From positions 1 to 56,712 of the forward strand of contig JAKAJH010000014.1 of NCBI GenBank assembly GCA_021813905.1: a DNA stretch of 56,712 bases, read 5' to 3'. The position numbers and the translations under genes are program-made. This DNA is from Bacteroidota bacterium (GTDB lineage Bacteria > Bacteroidota > Ignavibacteria > UBA10030). The notes beneath the pieces are model-generated. The model worked only from the letters and a program-made list of their open reading frames with translations. It ran no database searches and was not told the origin of the DNA. Positions 1 to 8,435 of the stretch are shown in pieces; positions within the stretch are counted from its first letter, which is position 1; every line of letters starts with the position of its first letter.

Positions 1-28
1 GTTCTACGCTCATATCGCAGATGATCCC

Positions 29-970
29 ATGACCGTCCGAATTCCTCCCCGACTCCGCAAAGGCGATCTCATCGGCCTGGCGGCGCCCGCCAGTGCGCCC
101 ATCGCCGAAGAGCGCATTCAGAAGGGTATCGAGTACCTCGAGCGCCTCGGCTACCGCGTGACGTTGGGTGAACACGTTCGGGACTCCTACGGATATCTCG
201 CCGGACTCGACGAGCATCGCGCCGAAGACTTCAACGCAATGCTGCGGGACAAGCGCGTCAAGGCGATCTTCTGCATTCGCGGAGGATATGGCACGCCGCG
301 CATTGTGTCACGCATTGACTACGACGCCGCGCGCAAGAATCCGAAGATCATCGTCGGCTACAGCGACATCACCTCACTGCAGATGGCGCTGCTGGCCCGT
401 GCGGGACTCGTGACCTTTTCGGGTCCGATGACGGGTGTGGAGATGTGGAAGGGGATGGATCCGTTCACCGAAGAGCATTTCTGGCGACTGCTCACCTCGA
501 CGAAAGTCGTCGGACCGCTGAAGAATCCCCCCGAAGCACCGCTGGTGATTCACCGGCACGGCAAGGCCGCGGGCCGGCTGATCGGCGGAAACCTTTCACT
601 CGTCGTGTGCCTGATGGGAACGCCGTACTTGCCCGATCTCCGCAAGTCCATCCTCGTGCTGGAGGATGTGGAGGAAGAGCCGCATCGGGTCGATCGCATG
701 TGGACGCAGATCCAGAACTCGGACGTCGCCCGTTCGCTCTCGGCGCTGGCGCTCGGACTGTTCACCGACTGCGAGCCGGTGGACGCGACGAGTCCACATC
801 TTACGATCGAGCAGGTTCTGGAAGAGATCCCGGGAAGAGTCACGTGCCCGACGGTCTCCCATCTGCAGTACGGACATGTGCCGCGGAAGCTCACGCTCCC
901 GCTGGGACTGAAAGCGCGCCTGGACACCCGGAAGGGATACCTCGAAATTCTCGAACCGGCGGTGCGCTGA
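29..970 (+). CDS. ldcA: LD-carboxypeptidase (peptidase S66 family)
   Basis: Predicted cytoplasmic L,D-carboxypeptidase that trims the terminal D-alanine from muramoyl tetrapeptides during peptidoglycan recycling. The 313-residue length is normal for S66. The expected Ser-Glu-His triad is visible: Ser112 in GYSDIT, Glu212 in VLEDV and His283 in YGHVP. The family's IRGGYG segment lies at about 83-88. There is no signal peptide, which fits the cytoplasmic LdcA type. The start overlaps, as ATGA, a TGA that closes an open frame running in from the left edge, so it may be the distal gene of an operon cut by the window. It converges with the next gene across 20 bp. Confidence 0.9.
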   Translation: MTVRIPPRLRKGDLIGLAAPASAPIAEERIQKGIEYLERLGYRVTLGEHVRDSYGYLAGLDEHRAEDFNAMLRDKRVKAIFCIRGGYGTPRIVSRIDYDAARKNPKIIVGYSDITSLQMALLARAGLVTFSGPMTGVEMWKGMDPFTEEHFWRLLTSTKVVGPLKNPPEAPLVIHRHGKAAGRLIGGNLSLVVCLMGTPYLPDLRKSILVLEDVEEEPHRVDRMWTQIQNSDVARSLSALALGLFTDCEPVDATSPHLTIEQVLEEIPGRVTCPTVSHLQYGHVPRKLTLPLGLKARLDTRKGYLEILEPAVR

Positions 971-990
971 GCACGCGCCGTCGGTTCTTC

Positions 991-1983
991 TCATCCCTGT
1001 TTCTGCATCAACTCCATCACCGAAGTGAGCCGGCGCTCAGCGATGTCGCGGATGGCCGCCCGCTCGTCATCGGTCAGCGCGATGATGTCCGTCGTGTTCG
1101 AATCCGCCTGCGCCGGCGTCTTGATCCCCGGAATCACGGTGGAGACGCCGGGCGCGCTCGCACAGTAGCTCAACGCGAGCGATGTGAGGGAGATGTTCCG
1201 CCGCCGGAGCGTGGGATCGAGTTCCCGGAGCGCTTCGAGCGTCCGGCGAATGATCTCCGGCGTGAGGCGGAAGGAGCGATGATCGTTCGATGCAAACGAC
1301 GCATCGGGCCGGATCTTCCCCGTCAGCAATCCGAACTGCAGCGGCATGCGCGCAATGATGCCGTATCCCTTCGCCGATGCCTCCGCAATGACCGGCAACG
1401 ATCGTTGGTTGATGATGTTGAGCACGAGCTGCATGCTGTGGCCGAGTCCGTGATCCATGAGGAAGCGCGCTTCGGGTTCGGGCGCGAAGGTGTTCAATGA
1501 GACTCCCCAGAAGCGAACCTTTCCTTCCTGCTGAAGCTGCTCCAACGCCGTAAGACACTCGCCCTGCTCGAAGTGCTCGACGCGGGCCGAGTGAAGCTGG
1601 TAGAGATCGATGCTCTCACGGCGGAGGCGGCGCAAGCTCTGTTCACATGCGGCGCGGATATGCTTCTTTGAATAGTCCAGGATCGCCGTGCCGTCGGTGT
1701 CGAGCCGGTGCCCGACCTTCGTGGCGATGACCACGTCCGGGCGGTTGCCGAACGTTCGGCCGATCAGATCCTCCGAATGTCCCAGGCCGTAGAAGTCAGC
1801 CGTGTCGTAGAAGATGATGCCGCGTTCGTATGCGCGCTCCAGCGCGAGCACAGACACCGCATCATCCACAGCACCCCATCCGATCGGCATGCTCCCGGCC
1901 ATCGCCGGTCCGCCGATCCCCCACGCGCCGAATCCGATCGCACTCACCTTCAGATCCGTCCGTCCGAACCGACGCTGCTCCAT
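991..1983 (-). CDS. Aldo/keto reductase
   Basis: NAD(P)H-dependent oxidoreductase of the aldo/keto reductase superfamily, 330 residues; the substrate cannot be read from sequence. The catalytic tetrad is intact: Asp60 and Tyr65 (FYDTADFYG), Lys89 (ATKVG) and His131 (YQLHS). The N-terminus MEQRRFGRTDLKVSAIGFG is the typical AKR opening. That is why I start at 1983 rather than further upstream in the same open frame; a GACAGGAG Shine-Dalgarno-like stretch precedes it. A sigma-70-like promoter lies at 2008-2035. It diverges from the TIM-barrel gene and converges on the LD-carboxypeptidase. Confidence 0.9.
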   Translation of the reverse strand: MEQRRFGRTDLKVSAIGFGAWGIGGPAMAGSMPIGWGAVDDAVSVLALERAYERGIIFYDTADFYGLGHSEDLIGRTFGNRPDVVIATKVGHRLDTDGTAILDYSKKHIRAACEQSLRRLRRESIDLYQLHSARVEHFEQGECLTALEQLQQEGKVRFWGVSLNTFAPEPEARFLMDHGLGHSMQLVLNIINQRSLPVIAEASAKGYGIIARMPLQFGLLTGKIRPDASFASNDHRSFRLTPEIIRRTLEALRELDPTLRRRNISLTSLALSYCASAPGVSTVIPGIKTPAQADSNTTDIIALTDDERAAIRDIAERRLTSVMELMQKQG

Positions 1984-2007
1984 GGTCGCTCCTGTCTGTT
2001 CAGGAAC

Positions 2008-2035
2008 AAGATAGCGGAAATTGCCGTCGAGGCAA
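2008..2035 (-). promoter_or_regulatory. Predicted sigma-70-like promoter of aldo/keto reductase
   Basis: Read on the minus strand: TTGCCT, 16-bp spacer, TATCTT, ending about 25 bp before the start codon. It is seen by eye only. It matches the TTGnnn/TAnnnT pattern found upstream of several other genes in this window. Confidence 0.4.
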
Positions 2036-2045
2036 CCGGTTTTCA

Positions 2046-2074
2046 TTGCGCTTCCGCGCACAACTGAGTATTTT
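2046..2074 (+). promoter_or_regulatory. Predicted sigma-70-like promoter of the TIM-barrel gene
   Basis: TTGCGC, exactly 17 bp, TATTTT, followed about 80 bp later by the proposed GTG start. It sits back to back with the minus-strand promoter at 2008-2035, which makes a compact divergent control region. Confidence 0.45.
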
Positions 2075-2153
2075 GGCCGGAGTTGAGCGGCTCTTCCTGT
2101 CGTCACCATTCCCGGGTTGCATGAACAACAGCGAACAACGAAAGGACACGGAC

Positions 2154-3326
2154 GTGTCGCCTGTCGAATCGGCATCGATGTGGATGTATCTGTGGGACCT
2201 TGCGGACGGGGGATATGCGGAAGTCTTCGCGCGGCTGAAAGAAAACAGACTGGACGCGATAAGTCTGGCGAGCGCGTATCACGCGGGGAAATTTCTGACG
2301 CCGCATAATCCCAAGCGGAAGGTCGTCTTCCTCGAGGACGGGACGGTGTACTTTCGGCCCCGGCAGGAACTGTTCGGTCGCGTCCAGCCGCGGGTCAACT
2401 CGCTGGTGGAGAACGGCGACGATCTCGCCAAGACGGTGCGCGAAGCGGAGAAGGCCGGCCTGCAGGTGAACGCATGGGTCGTGTGCTGTCACAACACGCC
2501 GCTGGGAACGGCGTATCCTGACATTGCATGTCGCAACGCGTTCGGAGACGCCGTCTCGCACAATCTTTGTCCGTCGCATCCCGATGTCCGCGCGTATCTG
2601 CGGGGCGTCGTGCGAAATGTGGCGGAATACGGCGTGGGGCGGATCGAACTGGAGGCGATGCAATTCCAGCCGTTCGTGCACGGTTTCCATCATGAGCGGG
2701 AAGGGATCGCGCTCAATCCGGCGATGCGGTTTCTGCTGGGATTGTGTTTCTGCCCGTCCTGTCGTGCGCGGGCTGCGGCGGCGCACGTGGAGATTGCGAA
2801 GGTGCTGCAATTCACGAAGGAGACCCTGGAGCGGTTCTTTGAAGATGAGCGAAATGTGGCCGATCGGTACGCGTCGGTCAGCGATCTGCCGGAAGAACTG
2901 TTCGACGCATTCCACGCGTGGCGCCGGTCGGTGATCGTCTCTCTTGCCGGGGAATTGCAGGAAGCGGTCAACGGAACCTCGACGGTGCTGCGGCCCATGG
3001 CGACGCTTGATGCTGACTATCGGGTGGTGATCGCGAACGATCCCGCGGCGGTGGCGCAGATCACGGGAGGAGTGCTTGCGCTTGGATACGTGAAGGACGG
3101 CAGTGCGCTTCGCGCCCCGCTGGCGGAGCTTCAGCGGAACATTTCCGGCAAGGAGATCGTTGCGGGTTTTCAGGTAGGATTGCCGGAGAGCGGGGGGCGG
3201 GAAGAATTCGCGGACCGCATGCGCGTGGCGCGGGAGATGGGGATCAGGAAGTTCAATTTCTACAATTACGGATTCATTCCGCACGCCCGCCTTGGGTGGA
3301 TCCGGGAAGCGGTGAAGAGCGACTAA
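2154..3326 (+). CDS. Uncharacterised TIM-barrel, glycosidase-like protein
   Basis: A protein of about 390 residues that I cannot place in a named family with certainty. The opening (YLWDLADGGYAEVFARLKEN), the alternating predicted strands and helices, and the segment VGRIELEAMQFQPF look like a glycoside-hydrolase-type (beta/alpha)8 barrel. The middle carries a CFCPSC cysteine cluster, possibly a metal site. There is no signal peptide, so it is probably cytoplasmic. I prefer the GTG at 2154 because AAAGGA sits 7 bp upstream. An in-frame ATG at 2121 has no visible ribosome site but is possible. Function is unknown; any enzymatic role is inference from fold only. Confidence 0.75.
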   Translation: MSPVESASMWMYLWDLADGGYAEVFARLKENRLDAISLASAYHAGKFLTPHNPKRKVVFLEDGTVYFRPRQELFGRVQPRVNSLVENGDDLAKTVREAEKAGLQVNAWVVCCHNTPLGTAYPDIACRNAFGDAVSHNLCPSHPDVRAYLRGVVRNVAEYGVGRIELEAMQFQPFVHGFHHEREGIALNPAMRFLLGLCFCPSCRARAAAAHVEIAKVLQFTKETLERFFEDERNVADRYASVSDLPEELFDAFHAWRRSVIVSLAGELQEAVNGTSTVLRPMATLDADYRVVIANDPAAVAQITGGVLALGYVKDGSALRAPLAELQRNISGKEIVAGFQVGLPESGGREEFADRMRVAREMGIRKFNFYNYGFIPHARLGWIREAVKSD

Positions 3327-3357
3327 ATACCAATCGGCGGGTAGAAAAGGGGGACAG

Positions 3358-3945
3358 ATGGGACGCAGGGCGACAGAATTTGTCAACGGCGAGTACTATC
3401 ACATCTACAACAGAGGTTGTTCCGCGCTGCGGATCTGCTTCGGAGGCCGTAATTACGATCTGCTCTATGAGCGGATTGAACGGTACGCAGACCGGTTCGG
3501 CATACAGATCGTTGCCTCGTGTTTGATGCCGAATCACTATCACCTGCTTCTTCGTCCGGACGGGGAATCGAGCATCTCAACGTTCGCGCAGCGGACGTTC
3601 AACAGTTATGTGAAAGCATTGAATCGATCGATCGCGCGAACGGGGACGCTGTTTGAGGGACCATTCAAGTCCCGGCACGTGGCGGACGAAGAATATCTCG
3701 TTCACCTGATGCGATACATTCATCGGAATCCGTTGGAAGGAGGTTTGGTTTCCAGGATCGAGGAGTGGCCGTACTCGAATTATCTTGAGTGTGCGGGGCT
3801 CCGGCGGACACGGGTATTCGACGGAGGGTTCATACTGGAGCGGTTTGGTGGTTTTCGCGGGTATCGGCGGTATGTCACAGGAAGTCCGGTAATCCTGCCG
3901 GAGCATCGAGCGGAGTTAGAAGAATTGACGAGAATACTGGCCTAA
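3358..3945 (+). CDS. REP-associated tyrosine transposase (RAYT, Y1_Tnp)
   Basis: Single-copy HUH-type transposase of the IS200/IS605-related RAYT family, 195 residues. Visible family marks are the N-terminal YYHIYNRG, the metal-binding HUH motif MPNHYHLLLRP (His60, His62) and the catalytic tyrosine Tyr120 in RYIHRNPLEGG. RAYTs cut single-stranded REP palindromes and are usually domesticated rather than freely mobile. No IS ends or target duplication are seen around it. A perfect 8-bp-arm palindrome follows 30 bp after the stop and is a candidate substrate. Its neighbours are an intact gene upstream and a gene remnant downstream. Confidence 0.9.
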   Translation: MGRRATEFVNGEYYHIYNRGCSALRICFGGRNYDLLYERIERYADRFGIQIVASCLMPNHYHLLLRPDGESSISTFAQRTFNSYVKALNRSIARTGTLFEGPFKSRHVADEEYLVHLMRYIHRNPLEGGLVSRIEEWPYSNYLECAGLRRTRVFDGGFILERFGGFRGYRRYVTGSPVILPEHRAELEELTRILA

Positions 3946-3975
3946 GGGCGGCGATTCGGTCGATCTTCTGTTGCC

Positions 3976-3997
3976 ACGCACCTTAGGTGCGTCGCAC
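3976..3997. repeat. Compact palindrome next to the RAYT gene
   Basis: The stretch 3976-3992 is a perfect inverted repeat with 8-base arms (ACGCACCT/AGGTGCGT) around a single T. It overlaps a second one at 3987-3997 (GTGCG T CGCAC). The two alternative stem-loops share one arm. There is no T-tract, so it is not a classical terminator. Its position just after the transposase suggests a REP-like element, but I noticed no second copy in the window. Confidence 0.5.
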
Positions 3998-4084
3998 AAA
4001 AATCATGGCGTTGATACTGCAGATGCCGTGTATCCGCGGATGATAAGAACCTGGAAACCACGCCCGAAAGGGTTGTTTGGATGA

Positions 4085-4417
4085 CTTGTATTCCCCAGCA
4101 ATGTCATTGCGATTTTGGGGATGCGATCGCTTTACATTGCCCTGGCGGGGATGATCGAGAAGTTCCGGTACTTGAAGCCGGCGCTGGCGCTGGTGCTGTT
4201 CGTGGTGGGAGCGAAAATGCTGACGGCGGAGTGGCCGAAGGGACTGCTGGGCGCATCCTTCAACGTCGTCCTGCTTGGGGTGATTGTGCTGACACTCAGT
4301 GCTGGAGTGCTGCTGTCGTTGCTGCGCCCTGCGGCCACACAGCAGCGGTTCGCGGCGTTGGAGGGCGCGCGATCGAGGTCGAAGTCTTTCGGTGAGGGAA
4401 ACGCGATCAGCGCTTGA
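4085..4417 (+). pseudogene. C-terminal remnant of a TerC-family membrane protein
   Basis: The readable frame gives LVFPSNVIAILGMRSLYIAL and then AGMIEKFRYLKPALALVLFV. This matches the C-terminal third of TerC/Alx-type integral membrane proteins, which are usually around 300 or more residues with the Asp-rich transport site further upstream. An in-frame TGA at 4082 ends the similarity, and the DNA between it and the transposase gene shows no TerC-like sequence in any frame I tried. Two membrane segments remain. A TTG at 4115 could start a 100-residue peptide, but I judge this a decayed fragment. It overlaps the 3' end of the TerB-like gene on the other strand by 11 bp. Confidence 0.7.
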
Positions 4418-4967
4418 ACGCGCCGTCGATTTTCTTGAGGACCGCTTCCTCTTTGGCCGAGATCCGAAATCCCGTGCCGAGGACACCGCCTGATGCTTCA
4501 GCGACCATCCGGGCATTCCCGGTGATTTCCACCTTTAGGGCGTTGATCTGCGCCTGGCTCAGCTCGCCGCACAGTCCTTCCATGTAAACCATCCAGGCTT
4601 TGAATAGCTTCGGCTCCGGTTTCTTCCTGAGCCATTCATCCACCAGCGATCGTGGCACCTCGCCGGCGCCCCCGTGTTCCGCCGCCTGAAGGATCGCGGT
4701 CCGCTCTTTCTCATCAACCGTCCCATCCGCCCAGGCAACTTCGACGAGCGGGATCAGTGCCGCCGCGGCCAGGGTCGACGCCGAAACGCCCAGCTCGACA
4801 AGCTTCTTCAGGATCGTCTCATTCCGGATACCGGAGACCTGCGACAGCGTCACCGCGGTCTCTTCCATTTTCTTGATCTCGCGCATCCGCTGGATCAGCT
4901 TCTGGTCTTCTTTGAAAAAGAATTCGTCTTCGAGGGTGCGGGAACGATCGATGAGGGAGTTGGCCAT
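4407..4967 (-). CDS. TerB-like domain protein
   Basis: A 186-residue soluble protein. The stretch AALIPLVEVAWADGTVDEKE (about 92-111) is the hallmark of TerB-like domains: helical, acidic, possibly metal-binding. The first 60 residues are charged and probably coiled-coil (EDEFFFKEDQKLIQRMREIK). The ATG at 4967 is chosen because GAGGAT lies just upstream and the protein sequence becomes family-like only from there. TerB-like proteins are associated with membrane and stress complexes, often with TerC. Here the only TerC is the broken fragment at the 3' end. Its exact role is unknown. Confidence 0.75.
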   Translation of the reverse strand: MANSLIDRSRTLEDEFFFKEDQKLIQRMREIKKMEETAVTLSQVSGIRNETILKKLVELGVSASTLAAAALIPLVEVAWADGTVDEKERTAILQAAEHGGAGEVPRSLVDEWLRKKPEPKLFKAWMVYMEGLCGELSQAQINALKVEITGNARMVAEASGGVLGTGFRISAKEEAVLKKIDGAFKR

Positions 4968-5040
4968 GGGTATCCTCGTGTCTGATGAGCATCCGCACAG
5001 TACGCAAAAGTCCGCAGACATTCCAGACGACGGTTGCGCG

Positions 5041-5068
5041 TTGCCTTTGTACAAAAGACTGGTACATT
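5041..5068 (+). promoter_or_regulatory. Possible promoter of the lipoprotein pair
   Basis: TTGCCT, 16-bp spacer, TACATT. The proposed transcription start would lie only about 10 bp before the ATG at 5084, which is short but workable. Support is weak. Confidence 0.3.
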
Positions 5069-5083
5069 GACCGCACAGGAGCC

Positions 5084-5731
5084 ATGCGATCCGCTCGTAC
5101 ACTGATCCTGCTCGCCGTGAGCGTTCTCGCCGTCGGATGCAGCGTCACGCATCCGGTGCGGGTGCTGGACGAAGGCGCAACGCGCGTCACCGCGTCGGTC
5201 GGCGGTCCGCTCATCCCGTACCACGGCGCAACGATCCCCGTCCCGTATCTTACCGCCGGTGTGGCGCACGGCATCACGCCGTCCCGCACCGCGTTCGGTG
5301 ACGTACACGTGCTCATGGGGACATTCGGCGTCCTCGGCGCAAACGGCGGGATGGCCTGGAAGATTCGCGACGAAGAAGGGGTGCGACCGGAAGTAACCGT
5401 GCTCGGACAGGCGTACCTGTTCACCGACTTGCGCACCATGAGCGTCGTGCGGTTCTTTCCGGATGCCGCAGCGGCCGCGAGTTATCGCCTCGGCGAATCG
5501 TGGCTGACGTACTGCAGCGTCGACATCATGGGCGACCCGTGGCAGAAGCGGCTCCTGGTGACTCCGGCTCTCGGGGGGCAATGGGAAGGGTGGACCGGCA
5601 TCCGGCTTCAGCTCGAACTGAAATGGATGGCCGCAAACATCGACACGCGGCACGGGATCTTTGAAGGAAAGACTTCGCTGTCCGGACACGGGGCGGTGGG
5701 TCTCTTTCTGGGAGCGGGATATGACCTCTGA
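5084..5731 (+). CDS. Putative lipoprotein of unknown function
   Basis: A 215-residue protein starting with a lipoprotein signal peptide: MRSARTLILLAVSVLAVGC, with the lipobox LAVGC and Cys19. The start is supported by ACAGGA upstream. The rest is rich in short predicted beta strands with alternating aromatic residues (for example YLFTDLRTMSVVRFF and GIRLQLELKWMA) and ends GHGAVGLFLGAGYDL. This resembles a small outer-membrane-like barrel or a barrel-associated lipoprotein, but no family is recognised. It overlaps the next gene by 11 bp, so the two are probably co-transcribed and translationally coupled. Confidence 0.7.
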   Translation: MRSARTLILLAVSVLAVGCSVTHPVRVLDEGATRVTASVGGPLIPYHGATIPVPYLTAGVAHGITPSRTAFGDVHVLMGTFGVLGANGGMAWKIRDEEGVRPEVTVLGQAYLFTDLRTMSVVRFFPDAAAAASYRLGESWLTYCSVDIMGDPWQKRLLVTPALGGQWEGWTGIRLQLELKWMAANIDTRHGIFEGKTSLSGHGAVGLFLGAGYDL

Positions 5732-6563
5732 TCGCTCCTTCCTCCCGTGGGCGCTGACGGTTCTGTGTCTGACTGCGGTCGGGTGCATGGATCTGAATGA
5801 TGCGCTCTTCAACCAAACGCGCGTGGATCACTACACGCTGAACTCGGCGGTCATCCCGGATTCGGCCCGAACTCTCGTCCAGCTCGATGCAGGAGGAAAA
5901 AAGATCTACGGATTCTTCGTCCGCTCCAACGGCACCCATGCCTCCTATACGGTCCTGTATTGTCACGGCAACCGCGACAACCTCGCATACTACTGGGACC
6001 GCGTCGAACTGCTGTACCGGATGGGCTTCAATGTCTTCGTGTTCGACTATGAGGGATATGGGATGAGTGAGGGGACTCCCTCCGAGCAGGCGCTCTATGC
6101 GGACGGCCACGCCGCACTGCAATATCTCCTTCACAGCGCTCCGGTCACGGCCAAGCAGATCGTCTTCTACGGATTCTCGCTCGGCAACGTCGTCACGATC
6201 AACCTTGCGGCGACCGAGTATCGTCCGCATGTGCTCATCGCGGAAGCCCCGTTCGCGTCGGCGCAATCATTGATGCAAAGCGGGACCGTGCTGGACATTC
6301 CGTCGTCGTACGTGATGGAGGGATCGTACGACAACGCCGCGAAGATCGGGCGCGTCGGTGCGCCGGTGCTCGTGATCCACGGCGTCAACGATACATTCAT
6401 CGACATCGATAAGAACGGACAGGTCGTCTTTGATCATGCGAATCCGCCGAAGCGCATGGTGCGTGTCGCCGGTGCGAATCATACCGACATTCCCGCCGTC
6501 ATGGGGGATTCGGCATATCGTGCCCTGGTTCGCGACTTCTGCTTGTTCCCGCCAGCCGAATAA
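5721..6563 (+). CDS. Alpha/beta hydrolase lipoprotein (BEM46-like)
   Basis: A 280-residue serine hydrolase anchored as a lipoprotein (signal ending TAVGC, Cys22). The fold marks are the CHGN oxyanion segment (about 81-84), the FDYEGYGMSEG loop, the nucleophile elbow GFSLG with Ser153, Asp224 in IHGVNDTF and His254 in GANHTD. This arrangement is typical of the BEM46/FrsA-like group; the substrate is unknown. The ATG lies inside the end of the preceding lipoprotein gene, suggesting that the two act in the same compartment. The M61 peptidase follows after 37 bp in the same direction. Confidence 0.85.
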   Translation: MTSDRSFLPWALTVLCLTAVGCMDLNDALFNQTRVDHYTLNSAVIPDSARTLVQLDAGGKKIYGFFVRSNGTHASYTVLYCHGNRDNLAYYWDRVELLYRMGFNVFVFDYEGYGMSEGTPSEQALYADGHAALQYLLHSAPVTAKQIVFYGFSLGNVVTINLAATEYRPHVLIAEAPFASAQSLMQSGTVLDIPSSYVMEGSYDNAAKIGRVGAPVLVIHGVNDTFIDIDKNGQVVFDHANPPKRMVRVAGANHTDIPAVMGDSAYRALVRDFCLFPPAE

Positions 6564-6600
6564 CATCTGAATCCCGTCTTCACACCGGAAGCCGATCACC

Positions 6601-8415
6601 ATGCGACAACAGATCCGACTGCGGTACGCCATCCTTCTTCTGTGGAGCAGTATCATGATTGCACACACACAGACCGTTCCGGAGATTGCATACGTGCTCT
6701 CCATGCCCCGGCCCGCGACGCATCTGCTTGAAGTAGAGATGCGGATTCGTCCGCTCCAGGCCGCTGTGCCGACGATCGAAGTGCACATGCCTGCGTGGCG
6801 GACCGGACGCTACGCGTTGTTCGACTTTGCGTCGGGCGTGCAGGAGTTCCGGGCGGCCGACGACGCCGGCCGGTCGCTCGCGTGGCACAAGACCGACAAG
6901 GAGACGTGGCAAATCGCCGCGGATGGCGTGCGCGACGTAATCGTTCACTACAACGTGTACGCAAATGAATTCGACGAGCGCACGCGTGGACTGAATGAAC
7001 AGCACGCTTTCATCGATGAGGCGGCCGTGTTCATGTATTGCCCCACCGTGGGCGACGTCCCGATCACAGTGACGGTTCATCCGTTCGGCGCGTGGCATGT
7101 CACCACAGGACTGGACGCTCTATCGGGACAGCCGTTCACATTTCGCGCGCCGTCGTATCAGGTGTTTGCCGATTGTCCGCTTGAGGTCGGGACCCAGCGC
7201 GAGTTTGCGTTTGAAGCGGAAGGAAAATCGCACCTCCTGATGGTCGCAGGTGACGGACCGGTGGATGCGCCCGCGGCGATCGCGGAGCTGAAGAAGATCG
7301 TCGCCATCAACAAGGCGTTCTGGGGCGCTCTTCCGTACGACCGCTACGTGTTCATGGTGCACCTGTTGCCCGAAGGGCGGGGAGGGACGGAACACCTCAA
7401 CTCCACCATCATGCAAACGAGCATGAACGCGCTTGCGACTCCGGCGTCGATCCGCGGATTCCTGGGACTGGTGTCGCACGAGTATTTTCACACCTGGAAT
7501 GTGAAGCAGCTCCGTCCCGCGGGGATTCCCCCGTACGATTTCTCCCGGGAGAATTACGCGCGCGAATACTGGATCGCCGAAGGCACGACGTCGTACTACG
7601 GACACCTGCTGCTCATCCGGAAGGGAGATATCCCGGTCACATCCGCATTGGAGAGCATTGCGCAATCGGTTCAGCAGGATCGCCTCCGTCCGGGGAACCG
7701 GATCCAGTCGCTGTCCGAGTCGAGTTTCGACGCATGGGTGAAGTACTGGCGACGGAATGAGAATGCATACAATGCGGAATCGGACTACTACGATAAAGGG
7801 ATGGACGTGAGCCTGCTGCTCGACCTCGCCATCCGTCAACGGTCGGACAACCGGCATTCGCTGGATGATGTCATGCGCGCCATGTTCGAGCGCTTTCCGC
7901 TTGCGAAGAGAGGCTATACCGTCGACGATTTCCAGCGCGTGGCAGAGGAAATGGCCGGCGGAAGTCTCGACGAATTCTTCACATCATACGTCCACGGCAC
8001 GCGCCCGCTTCCGTGGGAGGAAACACTGACTTCGGCGGGACTGCGGCTGTTCCTGAAGGACAGCACCGCTCCGGCTTGGCTCGGCGTGTCCGCGCGGATG
8101 CAGAACGGCAAGTCGGTGATCAGCCTCGTGATCGCCGGATCGCCCGCCGAAGACGCCGGGCTGAGCATCAGCGACGAGCTTGTCGCGTTGAACGGCACCC
8201 GGGTAGGGGCGGCGGATGTGCAATCCAGGATCGCCACGCTCGCGCCCGGAGACACGGCCCGACTTTCGGTCCTCCGTGAGAATCAGCTGCGGGAATTCAC
8301 GGCCGTCCTGCGGCCGATCACCGTGCCGGCATATCGGATCGAGAAGGTCCAGCATCCGACGGACCTTCAGCGGCAAATCTTCGAATCCTGGCTGGGCACG
8401 AAGTGGGGAAACTAG
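6601..8415 (+). CDS. M61 family metallopeptidase with PDZ domain
   Basis: Exported zinc aminopeptidase-like protein of 604 residues; characterised M61 members release N-terminal glycine. A Sec-type signal (about 1-22) precedes the N-terminal beta domain. The gluzincin site is HEYFH at 293-297, with the third zinc ligand Glu327 in IAEGTTSYYG. The M61-typical GGTEHLNS segment lies just before. A C-terminal PDZ domain covers about 490-570 (LGVSARMQNG, AGSPAEDAGL). Length and domain order are normal for bacterial M61. It may form an operon with the two upstream lipoprotein genes. The physiological substrate is not known. Confidence 0.9.
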   Translation: MRQQIRLRYAILLLWSSIMIAHTQTVPEIAYVLSMPRPATHLLEVEMRIRPLQAAVPTIEVHMPAWRTGRYALFDFASGVQEFRAADDAGRSLAWHKTDKETWQIAADGVRDVIVHYNVYANEFDERTRGLNEQHAFIDEAAVFMYCPTVGDVPITVTVHPFGAWHVTTGLDALSGQPFTFRAPSYQVFADCPLEVGTQREFAFEAEGKSHLLMVAGDGPVDAPAAIAELKKIVAINKAFWGALPYDRYVFMVHLLPEGRGGTEHLNSTIMQTSMNALATPASIRGFLGLVSHEYFHTWNVKQLRPAGIPPYDFSRENYAREYWIAEGTTSYYGHLLLIRKGDIPVTSALESIAQSVQQDRLRPGNRIQSLSESSFDAWVKYWRRNENAYNAESDYYDKGMDVSLLLDLAIRQRSDNRHSLDDVMRAMFERFPLAKRGYTVDDFQRVAEEMAGGSLDEFFTSYVHGTRPLPWEETLTSAGLRLFLKDSTAPAWLGVSARMQNGKSVISLVIAGSPAEDAGLSISDELVALNGTRVGAADVQSRIATLAPGDTARLSVLRENQLREFTAVLRPITVPAYRIEKVQHPTDLQRQIFESWLGTKWGN

Positions 8416-8435
8416 CGGAACCAATGGGCAAGTGA

